Source of the DNA: Boswellia sacra
Lineage: Eukaryota; Streptophyta; Magnoliopsida; Sapindales; Burseraceae
Direction of reading: 5' to 3'
DNA length: 64,000 nt
NCBI GenBank assembly: GCA_013180625.2
Contig: SNVD02013908.1
Location: forward strand, 558,001 to 622,000
Each line of letters opens with the position of its first letter. Position 1 is the stretch's first letter. A model generated the notes under the pieces. That model did no database searches and had not been told where the DNA came from. It saw only the letters and a list, made by a program, of their open reading frames with translations. Position numbers and translations under genes: made by a program. This document shows positions 37,932-49,613 of the stretch, piece by piece.

Positions 37932-40900
37932 ATGGAAAACGAAAACTCTAACAAGAAAAATATTCTAAATTCTCAAGCTGCTGAAAAGGTGGAGAGAAAT
38001 GGACTTGATGTTCAAAAGAAAGATCAACCTCCTGAGCAGATGAAATCTCAACAAATCAGCGAGGATAGCTGCAAGAAAGATGATGATAATAGATGCAATG
38101 ACCTGGTTGACAAGATGAAAGAGAGTAGGGTTTTGGAGTCTAAGGCTCAAGGAGAGAAGTTGGATGCTAATGTTAAACAGTATGACTTGGGCAAGATGAA
38201 TGACAGTGGAAATTTGAATTCTAAAGCTCAGGTAGAAAAGTTAGATGACAAGCTGGGCAAGATGAGTGAGACTAGAGATTCAGAGTCTAAAAAAGTTGAA
38301 AATCATGCTTTAGGCAAGGAGGAAGAGGGTAGAGATTTGAAATCTAAATCACAAGGAGAACAGTTAGATGATAAATATGGCAATATTGAGGAGAGTAGAG
38401 ATTTGAAATCTAAATCTCAGGGAGAAAAGTTAGACAATAAGTTGGGCCAAATGGATGAGAGTAGAGCTTCAGAATCTAAGAAAGTTGAAAATGATGCCTT
38501 AGGCAAGGTGGAAGAGAGTAGAGATTTGAATAATAAATCACGGGGAGAAAAGTTAGGCATTAAGTTGGACAAAATGGATGATAGTGGAGCTTCAGAATCT
38601 AAAAAAGTTGAAAATGACGGCTTAGGCAAAGCGGAACAGAATAGAGATTTGAAATCTAAATCACAAGGAGCAAAGTTTGACAATAAGTTGGGCAAGTTCG
38701 ATGAGGGTGGAGATTTGAAATATAAATCTCAAGGAGAAAAGTTAGATGATAAGGTGAGCGAGATTGATGAGAGTAGAGATTTGAAATCTAAATCTCGAGG
38801 AGAAATGTTAGATGGTAACTTGGGCAAGATCAATGAGAGTAGAGATTTGAAATCTGAATCTCAAGGAGAAAAGTTGGCGAATAACATGGTTAAGATCATT
38901 GAGAGTGATTTAAAATCTAATTCTCAAGGTGAAATGTTAGATGATGAGTTTGGCAAGATCAATGAGAGTGGAGATTTGAATTCTAAATCTCAAGGAGAAA
39001 AGTTGGATGATAACTTGGGCAAGGTGAATGAGAGTAGAGATTTGAAATCTAAATCTCAAGGAGAAAAGCTGGATGATAACTTGGGCAAGATCGCTGAGAG
39101 TACGTATTTGAAATCTAAATCTCAAGGAGAAAAGTTGGACAGTAACTTGGGCAAGATTGATGTGAGTAGCGATTTGAAATCTAGATCTCAAGGAGAAAAG
39201 TTAGATAATAACTTGGGTAAGATTGATGAGAGTAGAGATACGAAATCTAAATCTCAAGGAGAAAAGTTATATGAGAAGTTGGGCAAGATGGATGAGAGTA
39301 GAGATTTAGGATCTAAATCCCTAGAAGGAAAGTCAGATGACAAGAATAAACCAGTTGACTCAGTTGACAAGAAGGATAATGTTAGTGATTTGGACCTTAA
39401 AGCTCGAGCGGAAACAAACCAAAATCGTAGGGAAGCAATGGGTGAGGAAGAGAAGGAGCAAGAGCCTATTTTTGATGGGACAGAGGTTCCAGGAATGGAA
39501 ACTAACAGGGGTGCATCTTCACATCCTCTGGATCCCGATTCAGAAGCAGAGGGTTCTGTTTGGCCAGAGAAGGCAGTTGCAATAAAGAACTTTGTCAAGG
39601 AGAAGGGTGTGGTTGCAGTTTCCACTGTTCTGCGTCACCTTTCTGGTAAAAAGGATGAAAATGGACAGGAAGTGTCTGCTGATAAAAATAACGTGACTTC
39701 AGAGTCCTGTAAATACAGTGAAGCTGCTGAAGCCTCTCAAAAAATGATGCAGAGATCGTTGTGGAATCCCTTAAACTACATCATGATGTCATCTGATGTT
39801 AATGGAGATAACAAAGCCGAGCAGACGGACCAAGTCACTAAAGAACCACAGGAGCCTTTGGTCATGAAAGGAAGAATTATACTGTACACACGGTTAGGGT
39901 GCAAGGATTGCAAAGAGGTTAGGCTACATTTGCACCAGAAAAGGCTTGGATATGTTGAGATTAACATTGATATCTATCCTGGTAGAAAGCTGGAGCTGGA
40001 GAAGATTGCAGGGTCTTCTGCTGTTCCTAAGGTGTTCTTTAATGAGATCCTAATTGGAGGCTTGAGTGAACTTAAGGGCTTGGATGAGTCTGGCAAACTT
40101 GACGAGAAAATAAATTATCTGATTACAGAAACACCATCATTCAAAGCTCCTTTGCCGCCTCTTTCAGGTGAAGATGACATGTCGACCAGTGGTGCTATTG
40201 ATGAACTAGCTCTTGTTGTCCTTAAGATGAAAGAATCTGTAGTTGTTAAGGACCGATTTTACAAGATGCGCAGGTTCACCAGCTGCTTTTTAGGTTCCGA
40301 AGCTGTGAATTTCTTATCAGAGGATCAGTATTTAGAAAGAGACGAGGTCAGTTGAATCTTCTTTTTTCCTTATCCATGTACTATTATTGCATTCAGTATT
40401 TTGTTATACTTTTCTAGAGGGTAATCAAAAGACAGGGTTATAGACGTTTTACTAGAGTTTATAAAACTTTTATGATTCTTTTACTGGTTTTCTTTTAACC
40501 TGTACCTTGCCATCAAAAAATTTTGATTACTATTTAAGTGGAGCAGTTATTTGTGGATTCCATGTTTCCTATGTGCATCATGTCTCATGATTTATGGAAA
40601 ATTTGTCATAAATTTTGCTATTTTCATGGATTCTCCTTTCTCCTGAAAGGGAGGCTTGGGAGGAATTTTAATGTTTATCATAGAGCCTGTTTGACTTCAT
40701 ATGCTACTTACTGTTGAAATGAAATTTTAAATTAAATCTGCTATTCTCGCATGTTTTAATTTGATCATATAGTTGTTAATTTTCCTTTTCACTTGTTCTT
40801 GTTCTATGAAACAGGCTGTTGAATTTGGGCGAAAGCTTGCAAGCAAACTTTTCTTCCAACACATTCTTGAGTCAGTTCTTTGAAATTCTTCTTTAAGTGT

Positions 40901-43019
40901 CTTTGTTCTCTATCTATGTCACTTTTTTGCCCATAATTAAGAATTCTTTTATTTCTGCTCCTGTGATGCTTTTGCACTAGTGAGAATCTATTTGAGGATG
41001 GAAACCACTTATATCGCTTTTTGGATCATGATCCGATTGTGTCATCACAATGCCATAACATCCCTAGGGGTCTAATTGATGCAAAGCCAAAGCCTGTAAC
41101 AGAAATTGCATCAAGGCTGAGATATTTGTCCTATGCAATCTTTGAGGCCTATGTATCGGAAGATGGCAAGCAGGTTGATTACAGAAGTATTCGTGGAAGT
41201 GAGGAATTTGCAAGGTTAGAATACCTCTAAATTGCATGAAGTTACTTATTGTCTTTGTATAAATTCTTTTTTTTTTTTTTTAATTCTTAAGTTGTCAGTG
41301 TAAAAAGCAATATCACTTTACACTGTTGTAGGTATTTAAGAACAGTTCAGGAGCTCCAAAGAGTAGAATTGGAAGGCATGCCAAGGGAAGAAAAACTTGC
41401 ATTCTTTGTAAATCTCTATAATATGATGGCCATCCATGCAATATTGTTGTGGGGTCATCCAGCTGGACCGCTTGATCGAAGGAAGATGTTTGGAGACTTC
41501 AAGTATGTAATTGGTGGGTGTACATACTCACTTTCAGCTATTCAAAATGGTATATTAAGGGGGAACCAGCGACCCCCATACAATCTCATGAAGACATTTG
41601 GTGCAAAAGATAAACGTTCACAGGTAAGGTAGCTGTTCTATCAGTTTTGACTGTTGAGAGTAATGTTGCACTTGGTGAATGAAGCTCAACTTTGTTTATG
41701 ATAATCATGATAGCTGTAATTTTTGAAAGCTACACTTTTTTAATTTGTATCCATAATTTTTGAAAGCTACACTTTTTAATTTGTATCTTCTTTCTTTATT
41801 GTAAATTTTAGTTGTGGTTATCCAGTGGATTGATGAATATGTGTATAATTGTCATCCTTTGTAGGCTTATGGGAGGTTTGGGTCAGCAAGAATTTTTATT
41901 TGGCTCATCTTTATCAACAAAATGGTATTTGATTAGAATTTGCCTACATCTTATAGGTGGCTCTTCCCTACCCAGAGCCTTTAACACATTTTGCACTGGT
42001 TTGTGGTACTCGATCTGGTCCTGCTCTTCGATGCTATTCACCTGGGAACATTGATAAAGAGTTGATGGAGGCAGCCCGTGACTTTCTAAGGGGTGGTGGA
42101 TGTGTCATTGATGTGCAAGGCAAGGTTGCATCAGTTAGCAAGATCCTCAAATGGTAATCATCCTCTTTATATCTCCATTTGTACATTCCTAGATAACTTA
42201 AAATTATAAATTGTAAACCCCAGCATCACTGTTTCTATTATGCACACATGCTCATATATACATACGCGTAGGGGCAGATCCATGAATTCAAGTGAGGTTG
42301 TGTTTGTCAGTTTGTCACATTTCATTAAATTAGGTGTAAACAAAGAAAAAAGGAAAACTTTTTGGCCCTGGGTATTCCTGTGCATGCACATCCCACAATG
42401 TAGGGGGAAAAATCAGTCAAGGTGGGCATTCTATACTAGAAGTTTAGTTCTTAAAGTTACATTATGTACGTCAGTTCTAAGTACCGAAGTTTAGAAGTCC
42501 CGACCATAACATGAAATTGAAGTTCCAAACCTTCCACCAACATACAGATTTATATTGTTGGCACCTGCAAAAGTTTAGGGATTATTTTGGGTACAGAAGT
42601 CACATGAACTTACGTATTTTGATTTCATTAAATGCTTTATTTAGGGGAAAAAAATTTGAAGTGGTGATAGATGTGGCATCAGCGATGACAAATTTATGAA
42701 CAGCACCAATCATTTATACTTTTTAAGTTAACCAAACTAAAAGTTCATACTGGAAGACATTCCCTACTCGCTTGAATCATCCTTAACTGAAGTCATATGT
42801 TTGCATTCAATGGAAGATTGATGATGTTAGTTTGGTTAAAATGTATCGCTTAAATTCGTGGACAGGTTTAGTGTTGACTTTGGCAAGAACGAGATGGAGG
42901 TACTGAAACATGCGTCAAATTACTTGGAGCCAACAGATTCTGAAACTTTATTAGAGCTGCTTTCAAATTCTCAGTTGAAGGTGATATATCAGCCTTATGA
43001 TTGGGCATCGAACTCCTAG
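37932..43019 (+). CDS. Glutaredoxin-DEP-DUF547 protein with expanded N-terminal repeats (At4g08550-like)
   Basis: Exons are 37932-40346, 40815-40870, 40981-41214, 41332-41623, 41957-42153 and 42866-43019, in phase, giving 1115 aa. Residues ~62-471 are 19 tandem, very hydrophilic units of mostly 22 aa (consensus DESRDLKSKSQGEKLDDNLGK). An acidic linker then leads to a glutaredoxin domain, residues ~645-715: GRIILYTRLGCKDC with CxxC at 657/660, then AVPKVFFNEILIGG. A DEP domain follows at ~755-850 (FYKMRRFTSCFLGSEAVNFL) and a DUF547 domain at ~885-1030 (EEKLAFFVNLYNMMAIHAIL, HFALVCGTRSGPALRCYSP). It ends VIYQPYDWASNS. The plant family is often annotated as electron carrier/protein disulfide oxidoreductase; its function is unknown. 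No signal peptide or transmembrane segment is visible. The Arabidopsis homologue is much shorter as I recall, so the repeat block explains the size. The gene is tail-to-tail with GPAT copy 1. Confidence 0.9.
38115..39345 (+). repeat. Coding minisatellite: 19 units of ~66 bp
   Basis: In-frame tandem repeats within the first coding exon of the GRX-DEP-DUF547 gene. The usual unit is 66 bp (22 codons). Three 57 bp variants carry ESKKVEN(D/H)(A/G)LGK in place of the LKSKSQGEKLDDNLGK segment, and they alternate with 22-codon units in the 5' half. Units 14-18 are the most alike. Length changes are all multiples of three, so the frame has been kept under selection. Confidence 0.95.
41718..41787. repeat. 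Short tandem duplication in GRX gene intron
   Basis: ATTTTTGAAAGCTACACTTT and the following TTAATTTGTATC occur twice in succession (about 36-37 base period) inside the intron after 41623. A minor recent duplication without coding effect. Confidence 0.8.
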
Positions 43020-43348
43020 TAGTACAGCTTTAGCTTCTTGATATACCATATTATACATAATCATACTGCTTCCCTTATTTACATAAGATTTTATGAGGGA
43101 ACTGTTTCGCAAAACCTTGAATTATACACAGATTCAAATGTTAGCCAAAAATAGATTTTACTAGTCTCACGTTTTCACTTGAATTTTCCAGAGTTCCTAC
43201 GTCATTTACTTTAATAACTAGGCAACTATTTATTACATTTTGTTACGAATTCTAGCAAAACACATTACGAAATATATACATCCAAGAAGCAGATACTCTA
43301 AAAGAGTAGATTTCCGTACTATCTTTTAGTTGCAGTCTGCTAGCAGTC
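43020..43348. other. 3' flanks of GRX-DEP-DUF547 and GPAT copy 1
   Basis: 329 bases between two convergent stop codons. Bases from about 43200 onward resemble the 3' flank of GPAT copy 2 near 60110-60440 (shared TTATTACATTT and TTACGAATTCT words), so the GPAT duplication extended past the stop codon. Confidence 0.55.
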
Positions 43349-45558
43349 CTATATGATCCCCTCATTGCCTGCCAAGATCATGTATTTGTCTTTCCGCGTA
43401 AGACTGGTGCACCTAAACCCTAAAGCTTTGCCAATCTCTTTCTGTACATGATTGGCAACTTCAGTCCTTGATTTCCCACCGCTAATACATGTTTGCGAAC
43501 TTGGTAGTTTCTCTCGAAACTTGATAGTGCATAAAATATCCGGATTCAACAAGTTGAATATGGAATCTAACCATTTGAATCCACTGGCTGTTGATCCGTA
43601 AAACATGCCACCCTGCACATCTATAGCCAGAGGAACCATCTCATCTGTAATCTCTGCAAATAGAGGACTGAATCTCAATAGATATGGTTCCCTACAAGTG
43701 GTTCCTTCAGGACAAATCACGAGGTCACCTTGGCTCAACGCCAGCTCCATTATTTTCCTGTCTTTCTCTCGGTCTCTCGTTAATCGGATAGTCTTGATTG
43801 GAGAGCACACCTCACTGAATCTACTCAAGCTGTAGGTAACTGCAGTGACAGGTTTTCTGAGAGCAATTGAAACAAATATTGGGTCTAACAGAGTTCTGTG
43901 GTTGCACACATAGAGTAGGCCGCTAGATTTCTTGTTATTCTTGGTTGAACTTATTGAGGGTTTGGGCTTAGAAACTGTGATTCTTATCCCAGTAAAGGAA
44001 TTTACAAGATCGACAATCTGGGTAGGTAATAGCGTGCCACAGGTAAATCTGACAAGGAAAACAAAAATTCCTAGTGGAAGCCACATGAACATGATTAGTG
44101 AGGCGAGTGGTGTTGGCATAAAAGCCAATCTTCCGTCGTGAAAGATCAAGGGCTTTGGGTATTTTTCCTTCGGAAGGACTTGCCACTGCCTTTTCTCTGC
44201 TTTTGTCACCCGGTAGATCTCCTGTTGTAATTTCACTCATTTCCTTTAGTAATATTGGAAACACTAATTCTATTTCAGCCTAATTTTCGAGAAAGCATGT
44301 TTCTATGCATTCATTTCTAGAAACTGTTTTTAATTGCATATCTCGAAATTAGGTAAACTAAAGTATTTGATCTGAAAAATACACAATTCATTATTCTTCA
44401 TAACTATTACTGTCAAGTTAAACTTCTAGAATTAGATAATTAAAACTTGATATATAGTATAATAGCTGAAAATTGAATGATAAAATACATCCAATTCTCT
44501 TGATTTTAAAATTCATTAGAAAATTCCTGTAAAATTTGTGAAACTTATTATAAACATTTTCAAAAGTTATATATAAATCTCGACGCTTCAAAAAGTTCAT
44601 TAGTAAAAAACTTACTTGAACAATGGGAATATTTAAAGCTTGAAAATATCAGACTTCTAATAAGGAGCAGACCTTGCACAAAATCTTAAAGCTTCAAAAT
44701 GGTCTCTTGACCATCATATAAGAACCCTTGCCCACCCAATGATGAGGTAGGCCCTTAGATCATATACTTCAAAGATAAATTTACCTTATCATAAGAAAGG
44801 AAACAACAGATTCGACCAACCTTGCAATATGAAAAGAGTTGGCCGTCAAGAGAGTAGTCGAAGCAGCATATGCCAATAGCATTAGGATCCATTTTCTCAT
44901 CACCCAAAAGCTCATTTAAAACAACTCGATTTGCCTTCTTTCCCTCCATCAAACCCAGAAAATATCCACAAACAACCTTCAACTCTCTTCCCTCGACGTG
45001 ATCAACTCCTAAATACTCTCTCAAAAAACATTCAACCATGATTCTTGGCATTTCAGTCACTGCTACCTTCCTTTTCCCAGTATTCATCACCACGTTGAAG
45101 CCTTCACTTCCAACATCTTCCAACAGGAACTTGGGCAGCACAGAGCTTCCAATCCTCAACTTCTCCGTCCTGAGCCCAACAAAGCTCACAAATACCATAA
45201 TCTTCAAGCCCTGCCTTCGACCAACCAGCCAAACCAAAGGGTACAGAAGAAACAAACTGAGAGCCCTTAAGAGCCCTCCGGCCTCAAAGGCCACGAGCAT
45301 GAAGTAAGGAAACAGTGAAGATGATTTCAGCAGTGCACCCTCCAAGTGAAAGACCAAAGTTTGGTCTGTATAGTGGTGCGACTTATGGGCAAGGGATGTG
45401 TATTTCTGAAACTTTGAGAGGGTTGAACTTGCATGAGCGTCTGCTGCATGGCCATTGTTGAACATGAATGGGAAAGAAAGTGGGTTTTGTAGTCTTTTTA
45501 ATTGGAGTTTGGACAAGAAGGCAAGAAGTTTAAGTGGAAAGAGCCTTCCTCCTGCCAT
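43349..45558 (-). CDS. Glycerol-3-phosphate acyltransferase (land-plant GPAT1/2/3-like), copy 1
   Basis: Transfers an acyl group to glycerol-3-phosphate, probably at the ER, as in the plant GPAT family linked to extracellular lipid polyesters. Two exons (minus), 45558-44821 and 44221-43349, give 536 aa. The start is ATG 45558 (MAGG); the GTG six bases upstream is not a start. The C-terminal acyltransferase domain keeps its motifs: NHRTLLDP (His354, Asp359 of HX4D), PEGTTCREP (417-425) and VPLAID. A hydrophobic stretch MFMWLPLGIFVFLVRFTC precedes it. The N-terminal HAD-like phosphatase domain looks inactive: motif I reads HLEGALL (71-77) instead of DxDGT. A phosphatase-negative GPAT should release lysophosphatidic acid rather than monoacylglycerol (inference from GPAT4/6 versus GPAT5). 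KDKYMIL lies near the C-terminus, with no clear retention signal. Confidence 0.92.
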
Positions 45559-46739
45559 CTTCACTTCGTTTGTTCAATATGTGGCAGCATGGACCTGTAT
45601 ATAAGTTGTTACGAGGATGACAATGAACCCCTCATCAGCGTTTTGCCAACCCTATTTCCAATTCTAGATCTGTCCCCGTCCTTTAGATCAATTTGTACAA
45701 ATTATTAACTACTCAAGTGATATTCAGTTGACAAGATTCAAAAAAAAAAAACTATCATCAATATAAATATTTTTGTTTATCTTATTTTCTAAAATAAAAG
45801 AAGAATATAAAAAAAACACTTTTTTTTTTAATTCTTTAGCTAAGTTGAATGTTAAAATGCCAAATTTATCTTTAGTTTCTTAATATGCAAAACCCTATTA
45901 TCACATTCGGATATATCTTTGAGATGTATATAGCTTTGTTTGATAATTAAATAGTTTATTAGATACTTATTTAACTCATTATCTAGTATATTCAATAAGG
46001 GGCTTAACAAGATATTGAATTATCAAGTTGGTTTACACAACATTTCAATATATTACTCGATAACTCTGGTACGAAGACAATGAAAAAGAAAAACATCATA
46101 TTTTTATAAAAACTTAAAGCCGCTGGCCGGCCACAAATAATGGACTATTTTTCTTTTTCTTTTAAAAAATATAGGCCTTAATTAGTGAAGATATATATGA
46201 GTAGTTGTAACTAGCAATCTTGAGATAGCATATGTACTTGGGAAAAGTATTTCATTTAATTTTTTTCTTATTTTTATATATCTGTATTTTATTAATTAAT
46301 TAATTTCTTCTTTGGGGAAAGTATATACGTGAATAATGGAGATATGAATTGGTAAAATTAGACGAATCAAAAAGTTGATAAAAATGGGCGAGAGTTTGAG
46401 CCATAATAAATATAAGAACCCTTTCAATTAATATTGGACAGCCATACGTTATTGGATCTGAATTTCGGTGGAGCCTAACTAGTGCTTAGTTGTTTTCAGA
46501 AGGCACGTTATTGGGTGGTTACCAGCTGTTCCATTCTTCCAAAAAAAAATGGTAATAAGAAAACAAACAAATAAATAAAATTATTGAAATGATTTTGTTA
46601 GGAAATTCTCTTGATGGGTATCTTAAAACATATATTAACGAGCCTAAAATAAGAAATAACATCTATTATCTTATAATACCCAAAAAAGATCTCACAGTAA
46701 TTAATCCACATATCTGTTTTTTAAATTTGTTACCTTATC

Positions 46740-47150
46740 TTAAAATGATTTTTTAATTAACTAAAAATAAGCTATATTTTCGTAAAAATTTATTTACGGT
46801 ATGACTGTTTCAACTTTTTTAAGTAGAAACACTGATTATAATTAAATTACTAAAAGAAAGTTTTGTTGTAAAAAAAAATAAAGTAAAATATTTAAAAATT
46901 ATATAAGGATAGCCTTGACACATAAAAACTTAAAAAAAAAAAATTGAAAACGAGTTTATTTCAAAAGCTTCAATTTTGGTTTTCTCTTATAAGACATAAA
47001 GTAACTTTTTTTAGTCCTTCATAAGTTCTTTTTACTTCGCAACCAAACGATATAAAATCAAATTAGAAGAGCTTTTAAAATCAAAATTAATAAAAAGCTC
47101 TTTGAACTAGTAAAAAAATTCAAACAAATACGCTTTAAAGAATCATTGTT
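46740..47150. mobile_element. Degenerate MITE-like element, copy A
   Basis: AT-rich segment with shared words and order relative to the segment at 47720-48105: ACTATAATTAAATTA-type, TAATAAAATATTTAAAA, TTTGAG/CGAG followed by TTCAAAA, then CATAAAGTAAC/CATAAAATAAC, then AACAAATACGC/AACAAATGCGC near the right end. No coding capacity. Boundaries are approximate. Confidence 0.4.
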
Positions 47151-47324
47151 ATACTTTTAAGTAGCGAGGGATTGTTGATTTGAAACTATTTTAAAAAAAA
47201 AAAAGACTTCTATTAAATTTCATGCAGGCTGGTTTATTTAAAGTTTTTATCGTCTTGATTAATTTTGAATTGAGAGTCAATCTAATTTGAATTATAAAGA
47301 AATCAAATTCAACAAGTTTCATAT

Positions 47325-47348
47325 GTGTGTGTGTGTATATATATATAT
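47325..47348. repeat. (TG)n(TA)n microsatellite
   Basis: A compound simple repeat, TGTGTGTGTG followed by TATATATATATATA, in intergenic DNA. Confidence 0.85.
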
Positions 47349-47719
47349 GATCAAATAGAGAAATAAGTGGAGAGTCAAGTATTGAACCATAAATATGATA
47401 GTGAAAATTTGAAGATCAAAGATCCCACTCGTTGCCTAGTTAATATTATCAAACAATATTTATGTCATTTTCGGGGTTATTAAATGGCAAATTGACAAGC
47501 ATGTGCTGGCGAGACTTTAAGCCGCTGGGCTGATTTACCATGCTCGATCTATATGTTCAAGGTACACATGTCATCATACTTTTAAAAAATAAGATAAGAT
47601 TACCAAACTGGAAGATCTTCTTTTTATCTTGGATGCATTAACCATTGATTACAATGACAAAGATGTATGTACAGTCGTCATATATATAATAATGACATGT
47701 ACTTTACTTATTTAATTTA

Positions 47720-48105
47720 AGGATTTGATTGCTTCGACTTTTTAAAATAGAGTGAGTTAGTTTTTAAATATAGGATTTTTATTAAAAAATTATTAATTAT
47801 TTAATAAAATAAATATAAAAATATTTACTATAATTAAATTATTAAAATAAAATTTGTTATAAAAAAACAATATAATAAAATATTTAAAATTAAATAAATA
47901 TATTTTTTATATTTCAAAATTTGAGAAAAAATTCAAAAAATCTTTTTTTTTTAAATCGTTATTTTGAGCTTCTTTCAGTATACATAAAATAACTCTTTTA
48001 AACTACTATAAGATTTTTTTAGGTGACAACTAAAAAACATAAAATAAATTAAAAAAATTTTTAACATTGAAGAAGTTTTTGCAAAGCCTAACAAATGCGC
48101 TCATA
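47720..48105. mobile_element. Degenerate MITE-like element, copy B
   Basis: Resembles the segment at 46740-47150 in word order (see copy A) and ends in AACAAATGCGCTC, a typical motif of small plant foldback elements. No coding capacity; the ends are not exactly defined. Confidence 0.4.
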
Positions 48106-49613
48106 AAACTACCTTATAATTTATTTGATGTATAACATATTGAACAGCATATAACATGATTTAGCAATATAATAAACGATGTACAAACATTAAATCAATT
48201 ATCATTATCATATTAGTTAGGATGCAAATATAATGCGAAATCAATACATAGATTACATAGGGAAATCATCATTTAGTGTTTGGGTGGCAGATGAGCGAAC
48301 GTGATACAAATCGCAGGGCAGATGCAAGAAGGTGGGTGAGGGCATTTACTGCAGTCAAGTCCTGAACCTCCAACTGAATCTGAACATAAATGGGATCGTT
48401 GCCAGGAACCATTAGGAACCATTCAAAACAAAGTGACCAACTAAACGACATCTAACGTGTTATCATTTCATTCGTTCTTGGCAAAATATTAAATGCAACA
48501 CCAAATTAAATGGTAACTTGATTCTATCTTTTGATGAATATTGAATGCTTTGGTGCTGTGTCTTTCTCATACTGGGCATGAGAGCTCCAGTCGGAGAGAT
48601 GTCACCACAAGATGTATTGACAGAATACTACCAGTCTTGTTACAAGGACATCGAAGCAAGGGCGGATTACAAATTTTTTCAAGACTGGGCTCAATTTACC
48701 TAGTACTTCAATGGTAGTTGTAAATTTTATTAATAAGAAATTTAAATTGAATCGCTAAAATTACATATTTGATATATAAACAAAAGCAAAACCTAAATAT
48801 CAAAAATATATAAAAAATAAACTTCTAATACAAATACAATTATTAATACAATATTAAAATTATACTCTATAGTATATCATAAAATTCAATAATTATCTCA
48901 TCTAAATCAATACAAAGAATGAAAACATTATTAAATAATTATATTATAGCAACTCAGTCATTTTATAAATCATTATTATTTAAAACTTTATCAACATATA
49001 TTAAACAGAAATGTTAGACTTACAATTTTTATACAACCCATAAAATAATAAAAGCCTAACTCAAATAAAATGTTTTATCTTCAAATTACACTCTTTAATA
49101 TCTTACACTACATAATATGTCACACTTTGACCTGCATATGGTTACACTAAGTGTGACACTTCATGGTCTTCATAAACCTTAAGAGGTGGCTTCCATGCAT
49201 GAGACCTAATACTCTGACGCATTATCGGATATTGTTCGCTTTGGACATATAGTCTATCATGGTTTGTTCTTGGGCTTTACAATCTAAAATGTTTCCAACA
49301 GCTTAAAAAGTTTACATGGTATTTAATCTTTCTTCACGTATCATTTCCAAGCAATGTGATGTTACATAATATTTTTTATCACAATCAATTTATCAAAATC
49401 TATAGCATAAGGCCTTAAAACTAATTCCTAAAATCCACAAATCAAATCAAAATAATAAAACACTAACTCAAATTAAACTTTTGAAAATTAAAATATACAT
49501 ATATTCTAATATCTTACAAAAGTATTCTACATCATAATTAATTCATTTTTAAACTCATCAAATAAAATGTTAAAACTAAGTTCAAATCAAATGTTAAAAC
49601 TAAGGGCCCGTTT

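Larger units (their letters stand above)
45559..48648. other. Promoter of GPAT copy 1 and AT-rich repeat-filled intergenic DNA
   Basis: A TATATAA-like motif (about 45596-45603) lies upstream of the GPAT copy 1 start and is conserved upstream of copy 2. From about 45730 to 48240 the DNA is very AT-rich with small transposon remnants (two listed separately). A minus-strand 60-codon frame at 48269-48451 and GC-normal DNA at 48545-48648 stand out. I cannot assign them to a gene. Confidence 0.45.

Noticed and set aside
38417..39191. Long minus-strand frames opposite the glutaredoxin gene
   Set aside because: They are shadows of the 66 bp repeat, which is open in several frames; no family resemblance.
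38115..39345. Regular repeats that might suggest a CRISPR array
   Set aside because: The units are directly tandem with no unique spacers, stay in one open frame, and lie inside a plant exon.
45559..45564. Two-residue longer GPAT N-terminus (MKMAGG)
   Set aside because: The first codon there is GTG; the ATG at 45558 is the start, and the same applies to copy 2 (62876 rather than 62882).
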